DNA from: Trueperella bernardiae
GTDB lineage: Bacteria; Actinomycetota; Actinomycetes; Actinomycetales; Actinomycetaceae
DNA: 64,000 nucleotides
Direction: 5' to 3'
NCBI RefSeq assembly: GCF_001469025.1
Contig: NZ_LNIZ01000001.1
Location: 372,001 to 436,000, forward strand
Part shown: positions 58,454 to 64,000 of the stretch, in pieces
Layout: the number at the start of each line of letters is the position of its first letter
How positions within the stretch are numbered: position 1 is the first letter of the stretch
Notes under the pieces: model-generated
The model's database searches: none
The model's input: only the letters and a program-made list of their open reading frames with translations
What the model was told of the DNA's origin: nothing
Translations under genes and position numbers: made by a program

Positions 58454-59583
58454 TCGGCAAGCTCCAGCACGATGTCGAGTTCCTTCTCAATGGACTCCAT
58501 GAGCTTGGACTGCACCGACTCCACGCCGATCTGGTTGATGAGCTCGGCGAAGAAACCGCGCACTACCAGCCGGCGCGCCTGATCCTCCGGGATGCCGCGC
58601 GAGCGCAGGTAGAACAGCTGCTCATCGTCGAAGCGGCCGGTGGCAGAAGCGTGGCCGGCGCCCTCGATCTCGCCCGTCTCGATCTCCAGGTTCGGCACGG
58701 AGTCGGCGCGCGCGCCCTCGGTAAGGACCAGGTTGCGGTTGAGCTCATAGGTGTCCGTGCCCTCGGCGTTGGGCTGGATCAGCACGTCGCCGATCCACAC
58801 CGAGTGCGCGTCATCGCCCTGCAGCGCGCCCTTGTAGGTGGCGTTCGACTTGCAGTTGGGCTGGTTGTGGTCCACGAGCAGGCGGTTTTCGATGTGCTGG
58901 CCGGCGTCCACGAAGTAGGCGCCCAGCAGGTTGACCTCGCCGTTTTCGCCCCCGAAGTCCACCGACGTGGTGGTGCGCACCAGGTCGCCGCCGAGCGAAA
59001 CCACGATGTGCTTGAGGTTGCCATCCCGGGCCACGTGGGCGCGGTTGGAGGAGGTGTGGACGGCGTCGTCGTCCCAATCCTGGATCGTGACGAAGGTCAG
59101 GTGCGCGCCGGACTCGACGTCGATCTCGATACCTTCGGCGAGCCGCGCCGAGCCGACGTGGTTGACCACAACAGTGGCCTCGGAAAACGGCTGGGCATCG
59201 ATGAGCAAGTGGAGGGCCGACACGTCCTTCAAACCGGAGCCGTTGATGGTCACCACGACCTCGCGCTCCAGCTTCGTGTCCTTCGGAAGGGTGAGGACGT
59301 AGGCATCTTTCGAGCTGTTCCAGGCGAGGGCGGCCACGCGGTCCTCCGGGGGCATGATGCGGCCGAGGCGGTCGTCGTCGTGCGTCACCTTCTCCAGCAA
59401 CGACGGCTCGGAGGCACTGATGGCCGGGAGCTCGCCGGAGACCTCGTCGGCGAAGAAGTCCTCCATGCGCTCGAGCGGGGTGAAGCGCCACTCCTCCTCC
59501 GTGCCCTGCGGGACCGGGAAGTCCCCCAGGTTAAAGGAGAGCAAACGCTCCGCTCGAGACGCTGCGGGTTGAATGGTAGTCAT
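58450..59583 (-). CDS. sufD: SufD, Fe-S scaffold component
   Basis: 377 residues of right-handed beta-helix character (VVTINGSGLKDVSALHLL, HTSSNRAHVARDGNLKHIVVSLGGDLVRTTT, LLVDHNQPNCKSNATYKGALQ), ending with ARRLVVRGFFAELINQIGVE. It pairs with SufB in the scaffold. The ATG shares a base with the sufB stop (TGATG). Confidence 0.96.
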   Translation of the reverse strand: MTTIQPAASRAERLLSFNLGDFPVPQGTEEEWRFTPLERMEDFFADEVSGELPAISASEPSLLEKVTHDDDRLGRIMPPEDRVAALAWNSSKDAYVLTLPKDTKLEREVVVTINGSGLKDVSALHLLIDAQPFSEATVVVNHVGSARLAEGIEIDVESGAHLTFVTIQDWDDDAVHTSSNRAHVARDGNLKHIVVSLGGDLVRTTTSVDFGGENGEVNLLGAYFVDAGQHIENRLLVDHNQPNCKSNATYKGALQGDDAHSVWIGDVLIQPNAEGTDTYELNRNLVLTEGARADSVPNLEIETGEIEGAGHASATGRFDDEQLFYLRSRGIPEDQARRLVVRGFFAELINQIGVESVQSKLMESIEKELDIVLELAE

Positions 59584-61022
59584 CAGCCAACGGATCCTTC
59601 CATCTGAAGAGCAATAAGGCGGTTAAGTTCGAGCGCGTATTCCATCGGGAGTTCGCGGGCGATCGGCTCGACGAAGCCGCGCACGATCATCGCCATCGCC
59701 TCTGTCTCCTCGATTCCGCGGCTCATAAGGTAGAACAGCTGATCGGCCGACACCTTCGACACGGTGGCCTCGTGGCCCATCTCCACGTCGTCGGTACGCA
59801 CGTCCACGTACGGGTAGGTGTCCGAACGCGAGATCTGGTCGACCAGCAGCGCGTCACAGAGCACGTTCGACTTCGAGTGGCGCGCGTTCTCGTTAACCTG
59901 GACCAGGCCGCGGTAGGAGGAGCGCCCGCCGCTGCGCGCCACGGACTTCGACACGATCGAACTGTGCGTATTCGGTGCGTTGTGCACCATCTTCGAACCG
60001 GTGTCCTGGTGCTGGCCCTCGCCGGCGAACGCGATCGAGAGGGTCTCGCCGCGCGCCTGCTCGCCCATGAGGTAGACAGCCGGGTATTTCATCGTCACCT
60101 TCGAACCGATGTTGCCATCGATCCACTCCATGGTGCCGCCCTCCTCGACCATCGCGCGCTTCGTGACGAGGTTGTAGACGTTGTTCGACCAGTTCTGGAT
60201 GGTCGTGTAGCGCACGCGCGCGTCCTTCTTGACGAAGATTTCAACGACGGCGGAGTGCAGCGAGTCCGACTTGTAGATCGGGGCGGTACACCCCTCCACG
60301 TAGTGGACCGAGGAGCCCTCGTCGGCGATGATGAGCGTGCGCTCGAACTGGCCCATGTTCTCCGTGTTGATGCGGAAGTAGGCCTGGAGCGGGATCTCAA
60401 CGTGGACTCCCTTGGGGACGTAAACGAACGAGCCGCCCGACCACACGGCCGAGTTGAGGGAGGCGAACTTGTTATCGCCCAGCGGGATCGCGGTGCCGAA
60501 GTATTCTTCGAAGATCTCCGGGTATTCCCTCAAGCCCGTGTCGGTGTCCAGGAAGATGACGCCCTGCTCTTCGAGGTCCTCGCGGATCTTGTGGTAGACC
60601 ACCTCGGACTCGTACTGGGCGGCGACGCCGGCCACCAGGCGCTGCTTCTCAGCCTCCGGGATGCCCAGGCGGTCGTAGGTGCGCTTGATGTCCTCCGGGA
60701 GGTCCTCCCAGGTGGTGGCGGTCTTCTCCGTGGAGCGCACGAAGTACTTGATCTGGTCGAAATCGATGCCGGTCAGGTCGGCACCCCAGGTGGGCATGGG
60801 CCGACGCTCGAACATCTTCAGCGCACGCAGGCGCTTGTTCAGCATCCATTCCGGCTCGTTCTTCAGCGCGGAAATGTTGCGCACGACATCTTCGTTCAGG
60901 CCGCGCTGAGCGGACTCAGCTGCCGGATCCTTGTCATGCCACCCGTACTGGTAATTGCCAATGGAGGCAATCGTTTCTTCCTGGGTCAAACCCTCGTTTG
61001 TACCCGGTGCGGTTTGGGTCAT
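59583..61022 (-). CDS. sufB: SufB, Fe-S cluster scaffold
   Basis: 479 residues from the ATG at 61022, which overlaps the sufR stop (TGATG) and has AAGGAA upstream. Signatures are [21 protein letters not shown]-like [55 protein letters not shown] with the cluster Cys, and [21 protein letters not shown]. It holds the nascent cluster with SufC and SufD. Confidence 0.98.
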   Translation of the reverse strand: MTQTAPGTNEGLTQEETIASIGNYQYGWHDKDPAAESAQRGLNEDVVRNISALKNEPEWMLNKRLRALKMFERRPMPTWGADLTGIDFDQIKYFVRSTEKTATTWEDLPEDIKRTYDRLGIPEAEKQRLVAGVAAQYESEVVYHKIREDLEEQGVIFLDTDTGLREYPEIFEEYFGTAIPLGDNKFASLNSAVWSGGSFVYVPKGVHVEIPLQAYFRINTENMGQFERTLIIADEGSSVHYVEGCTAPIYKSDSLHSAVVEIFVKKDARVRYTTIQNWSNNVYNLVTKRAMVEEGGTMEWIDGNIGSKVTMKYPAVYLMGEQARGETLSIAFAGEGQHQDTGSKMVHNAPNTHSSIVSKSVARSGGRSSYRGLVQVNENARHSKSNVLCDALLVDQISRSDTYPYVDVRTDDVEMGHEATVSKVSADQLFYLMSRGIEETEAMAMIVRGFVEPIARELPMEYALELNRLIALQMEGSVG

Positions 61023-61759
61023 CAGTTTCCTTCCGAGACGCCGCCGTGGGGCGGTGTAGTTGTTGCGCGTTCCGTAGAGCGCGACGATCGCGAACGAGTT
61101 CGCAAATTCTTGGGTAGCCCGAGCGGGATATTCGTGGTGCACACGTGCCCGCCCGCGGCGATGGTGGACAGTCGTTGAATCGGGACGTCGAGGAGGCGCG
61201 CGAAGGCCTCGGTTTCTGCCTCGCACAAGAGCGGGTAGTCCTCGGCGCTCTCGTGGATTGGGCAGTGGCCCTGGCAGATCTGGATGGCCAGCGCGTTCGG
61301 CCCGCCGCGGCGCAGGGTGGCCACGTACCCGTCGCGGTTGAGGGCGTCAGTGAGCGCGGCAGCGCGGACAGCTGGGGTGGTGCCGGCGGCGTCGAGGATC
61401 GGCCCGTAGCGCTTGACGAGCGATTCGGCGCGCGCCTGAATGAAGGCCTCCAGGCCCTCTTCGCCCATGGCGTTGCGGACGAACTCGAGCGCGTTACCTG
61501 CCAGGTCGGAATATCCCTGGCCAAGCTGGCTCTGACCCTCGGCGGTTGCGACGTACTTGCGCGACGGGCGGCCGCGCCGGGCGTGAGCGCGCACCGGGGC
61601 GTCGTATTCTTCGATGAAGCGGTCCTCCACGAGCACTCCGATGTGGCGACGCACGGCCGCGGGGGTGAGGACGAGGATCTTGGCAAGTTCCCCGGCGGTA
61701 ATCGGCCCGCGTTCGACGATCAGACGCAGAATCTGCCCGTACGTTCCTTGGTCATTCAC
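61022..61759 (-). CDS. sufR: SufR, Fe-S-sensing repressor of the suf operon
   Basis: 245 residues. I prefer the GTG at 61759 because AAGGAGG lies 8 bases upstream; the GTG three codons earlier has the Shine-Dalgarno adjacent to it. The N-terminal winged helix is [23 protein letters not shown]. The C-terminal cluster ligands are Cys162, Cys166, Cys179 and Cys207 (CQGHCPIH ... LLCEAE ... [10 protein letters not shown]), the SufR pattern. Holo-SufR represses suf, and cluster loss derepresses it. It is the first gene of the operon. Confidence 0.96.
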   Translation of the reverse strand: MNDQGTYGQILRLIVERGPITAGELAKILVLTPAAVRRHIGVLVEDRFIEEYDAPVRAHARRGRPSRKYVATAEGQSQLGQGYSDLAGNALEFVRNAMGEEGLEAFIQARAESLVKRYGPILDAAGTTPAVRAAALTDALNRDGYVATLRRGGPNALAIQICQGHCPIHESAEDYPLLCEAETEAFARLLDVPIQRLSTIAAGGHVCTTNIPLGLPKNLRTRSRSSRSTERATTTPPHGGVSEGN

Positions 61760-61785
61760 TCGCTTCACCTCCTTGCGCCATTAAG

Positions 61786-61818
61786 AAACATGATCGTTGC
61801 TTTAATGTGAAATCTCAA
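61786..61818 (-). promoter_or_regulatory. suf promoter with a putative SufR operator over the -10
   Basis: TTGAGA (-35, 61813-61818) and GATCAT (-10, 61790-61795) are 17 bases apart on the minus strand. The -10 is the centre of CAAC-GATCAT-GTTT (61786-61799), close to the CAAC-N6-GTTG operator described for cyanobacterial SufR. It lies about 27 bases before the sufR start. Operator identity is inferred. Confidence 0.5.
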
Positions 61819-61929
61819 GTCGACCCGCGGGCAGCGACACCGTACATATTCACATTCGCAGTGCGCGAAGAAGGCGCCAAGTAGCCGCCCTCATGCGAGA
61901 GCGGGCGCGCGCCTCGGGGCGTCGGAGCG

Positions 61930-62568
61930 CTAGTTCGTCAGCGGGAGGCGAACCTCGTCGTCGGCCTTGAGACCGCGGCTGAGGGAGACGTTCGCGGCGA
62001 GTATGCCCGCCACCAGGCTGGGGCTGGACAGCTCCTGGCGTAGCACGGCGTTCGTGACCGCATTCAGCCCGAACCACTCGACCACGATCTCGGCCTCCTC
62101 CTCTCGTCGCGTAAAGGACGGCGAGGGCCGGTGGGTGAGGTCGAAGGCGAGGAACACCCCCAGGTCCTCATCCGACACCCCGGGCGAGGTGACGAAGTTG
62201 ATCACGCGGTACCAGGAGGTGGCCACGTAATCCGTCTCCTCCTGCAGCTCGCGGGCGGCCGTCAGCACCTCGGCCTCCCCCTCCGCATCCCGCAGGCCCG
62301 CGGGGATTTCCCACATGATACGCCGCGGCGCGTGGCGGTACTGGCGAATGAGGAGCACGTCCCAGTCCTCCCCCGGCGACTCCGAGGGGCGTAGCGCGAC
62401 AATCGCCACGGCGTCGTCGTGATTCATCCACTGCCGGCGCGCCCGGTCGCCGGCCGCGAACTCGATCTCGTCGTCAAAGATGGTGAAAATCGGGCCGCGG
62501 AAGCGCTCCACACGGTCGGTGAGGCGGACGTGGCCCGGGGCGGGAATATCGCGCAGTTCAGGTTTCAC
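61930..62568 (-). CDS. Nudix hydrolase, ADP-ribose pyrophosphatase type
   Basis: 212 residues. The Nudix box begins GLRDAEGEAEVLTAARELQ and ends EETDY, upstream of which PRRIMWEIPAG is the ADP-ribose-binding pattern. It probably hydrolyses ADP-ribose or a related nucleoside diphosphate sugar. The N-terminal 40 residues (VERFRGPIFTIFDDEIEF) match the dimerisation strand of this group. It lies 9 bases after murJ and may share its transcript. Confidence 0.93.
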   Translation of the reverse strand: MKPELRDIPAPGHVRLTDRVERFRGPIFTIFDDEIEFAAGDRARRQWMNHDDAVAIVALRPSESPGEDWDVLLIRQYRHAPRRIMWEIPAGLRDAEGEAEVLTAARELQEETDYVATSWYRVINFVTSPGVSDEDLGVFLAFDLTHRPSPSFTRREEEAEIVVEWFGLNAVTNAVLRQELSSPSLVAGILAANVSLSRGLKADDEVRLPLTN

Positions 62569-62577
62569 TCTTCCAGC

Positions 62578-64000
62578 CTAGCGCGTGAGACTGGCGAGCG
62601 CCTGGCGGTCGGTGGCGTACAGGGCCGCGGCGGAGGCTCCAATGATCACGACGCCGCCCGCGCACGCCGCGCCCAGCGCCGCAGGTATCGAGCTGCTCCC
62701 GGCGAGGACCCAATCGACGAGTGCCCAGGCACCCGCTCCTGCGAGGGCCACGACCGGGGCGAGGAGCAGGGAGCGGGCAATCCCGGCGAGGGCCTGAGGG
62801 CCGAGCGAGGCCCGGATCATGGCGAGCACCGCCACGCCGCCGACCGTCAGCCCCACTGACATGGCGATCCCGATCCCGGTGAGCATTCCCGTGCGTCCGC
62901 CCATCCCGGCCGCGTGCATGATCGCGAGGCAGACCACCACGGCGCCCCAGCCCACCGAGTTGGCGAGGATGACACGGCGCGCCTCTCCACGCGCGTAGAG
63001 CACCCGAACGCCGTGGTAGAGCAGCGAAAAGCCGATGAGGCCCACGGCCATCGACCGCATGGCGGCATCGAGCCCTGCGATGTCGCGCCCCACCTCGAGC
63101 ACGATCTTCGCCGGCCGCGCAAGCACGATGAGAAGGGCCGCGCAGACGATCCCCATGGCGAGCACCAAGCGCGTGGACTGGGCCACCAGCCGCTGCAGCT
63201 GATCCCCCATCGCGGCCGAGATCCGGGGGAAGGTGACGGTGGCGATGGGAACGGCCAGCACGGCATAAGGCACCATGAAGATGGCGTAGGCGTAGTTGAA
63301 GGCGGCGTACGTGCCCGAATCACCCGAGTGGTTGGCGCTGAGCATGATCGCGATGATGGCGATCTGCTGGGCGGCGAGCGCCCCGAGGCCGGCCGCCCCG
63401 AGGCGCAGAGTCTCGCGTCCCACACCCGACGGGAACGTGAAGGTTGGCCGCAGGCGCACGTACCGCCCTGCCACCGCGAGCTGGGGCAGGGAGAAAAGCA
63501 CCACCCCGAGCGTCGTCCCCCAGGCCAGCAGGGCGACGTCGGCGCCCGTGAGCTCCCCGGGGTCGGCGAAGGCCGGCACCCGGGTGGCGTAGAGCAGGAA
63601 CATCGCGGTAACCGACAGCGAGGACAGGAGCGGGGAGAGCGCGGGCCAGAAAAAGCGGTCGTGGCTGTGGAGCACGCCCGTGGCCACCACCGACAGCCCG
63701 TAGAGCGGCACCTGGACGGCGAACACACGTAGCAAGAGCGCGGCCAGGTGCTGGGTGGCCGGGTCGGCCTGGGGCAGGAGCAGGGCGGTGAGCGGGCCAG
63801 CGAGGAGCGCCACGACGACCGCAACGCCCGTGCCCACGCTCAAAATCCACGTGGCGAGCGCGGAGGCGGTCTGCCCCACCAACCGCTTGTCCCCGCGCGT
63901 GACGAAGCGGGACAGGATGGGGATGACTGCGCCGGCCAGCGCGCCGCCGGCAGCCACTTCGAACAGCACGTTCGGCACGGTGTTTGCCGTGTCGTAGGCG
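62578..64000 (-). CDS. murJ: MurJ lipid II flippase (5' end cut by window edge)
   Basis: The frame is open through the window end, reading AYDTANTVPNVLFEVAAGGALAGAVIPIL, the conserved MurJ segment after the first helices. A GTG at 63978 falls inside this conserved block and is not the true start. About 474 codons are visible with twelve or more membrane segments. MurJ moves lipid II across the membrane for peptidoglycan synthesis. The ALVPGVSR-like arginine loops are not complete in this part. It ends at SLTR, with no long pseudokinase tail seen in some actinobacterial MurJ proteins. Confidence 0.93.
   Translation of the reverse strand, partial: AYDTANTVPNVLFEVAAGGALAGAVIPILSRFVTRGDKRLVGQTASALATWILSVGTGVAVVVALLAGPLTALLLPQADPATQHLAALLLRVFAVQVPLYGLSVVATGVLHSHDRFFWPALSPLLSSLSVTAMFLLYATRVPAFADPGELTGADVALLAWGTTLGVVLFSLPQLAVAGRYVRLRPTFTFPSGVGRETLRLGAAGLGALAAQQIAIIAIMLSANHSGDSGTYAAFNYAYAIFMVPYAVLAVPIATVTFPRISAAMGDQLQRLVAQSTRLVLAMGIVCAALLIVLARPAKIVLEVGRDIAGLDAAMRSMAVGLIGFSLLYHGVRVLYARGEARRVILANSVGWGAVVVCLAIMHAAGMGGRTGMLTGIGIAMSVGLTVGGVAVLAMIRASLGPQALAGIARSLLLAPVVALAGAGAWALVDWVLAGSSSIPAALGAACAGGVVIIGASAAALYATDRQALASLTR

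Noticed and set aside
63978-64000. GTG at 63978 as the murJ start
   Set aside because: The frame is open upstream and encodes the conserved YDTANTVPNV block, so the gene continues beyond the window.

Overview
This is a 64 kb chromosomal window from a high-GC Gram-positive bacterium of the Actinomycetota. The genes that place it there are a Pup-ligase system (pup, pafA, dop and a Mpa/ARC ATPase), a PdtaR-type ANTAR regulator, an ImuA'-ImuB-DnaE2 mutasome with an actinobacterial LexA box, a his-trp-lgt-pyk gene order and a SufR-controlled suf operon. The missing 20S proteasome genes at the pup locus and an LAXTG-type sortase substrate suggest a member of the Actinomycetales related to Actinomycetaceae. 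That last step is inference, since no 16S gene is present. Nearly all genes are core housekeeping genes on the minus strand, often overlapping by 1-8 bases. I see no prophage, intact insertion sequence or CRISPR array.

Left part (1-16.5 kb): a TerC-family membrane protein, cut by the window edge, sits behind a yybP-ykoY type manganese riboswitch. It is followed by uvrB, coaE, pcp, rpsA with a strong terminator, polA, a hotdog thioesterase, pdtaR, tRNA-Leu(CAA), pyk, lgt, trpA-trpB-trpC and hisI-hisF. trpE, which often lies between hisI and trpC in this order, is absent here.

Middle-left (16.5-32 kb): a small P-loop kinase-like protein, then the pupylation cluster (FKBP, pafA, pup, dop, mpa/arc, trmI) with a divergent RecB/Cas4-like nuclease. 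Next come a HAD phosphatase, uppP, an aldo/keto-reductase-like protein lacking two catalytic residues, a very acidic small protein, and a tightly packed M20 peptidase / YbdK-type ligase / class I glutamine-amidotransferase set next to aroE and tRNA-Leu(GAG).

Middle-right (32-50 kb): a MazG-like pyrophosphatase, a GNAT acetyltransferase flanked by decayed sequence, an MFS transporter, the SOS mutasome operon with a perfect LexA box, a PEBP protein, trmL, a sortase-anchored surface protein with a divergent XRE regulator, an rRNA/tRNA methyltransferase, an SPFH/NfeD pair, an orphan ABC ATPase, and divergent glgA/glgC for glycogen synthesis.

Right part (50-64 kb): serB with an overlapping small Cys protein, a small membrane protein, a frameshifted SixA phosphatase, an ABC-F protein, a zinc metallopeptidase, the complete suf operon (sufR-sufB-sufD-Rieske-sufC-sufS-sufU-sufT-rhodanese lipoprotein), a Nudix hydrolase and murJ running off the edge. 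The most interesting points are pupylation without a proteasome, the GATase-ligase-peptidase operon, the manganese riboswitch, the putative SufR operator over the suf promoter and the frameshifted sixA.
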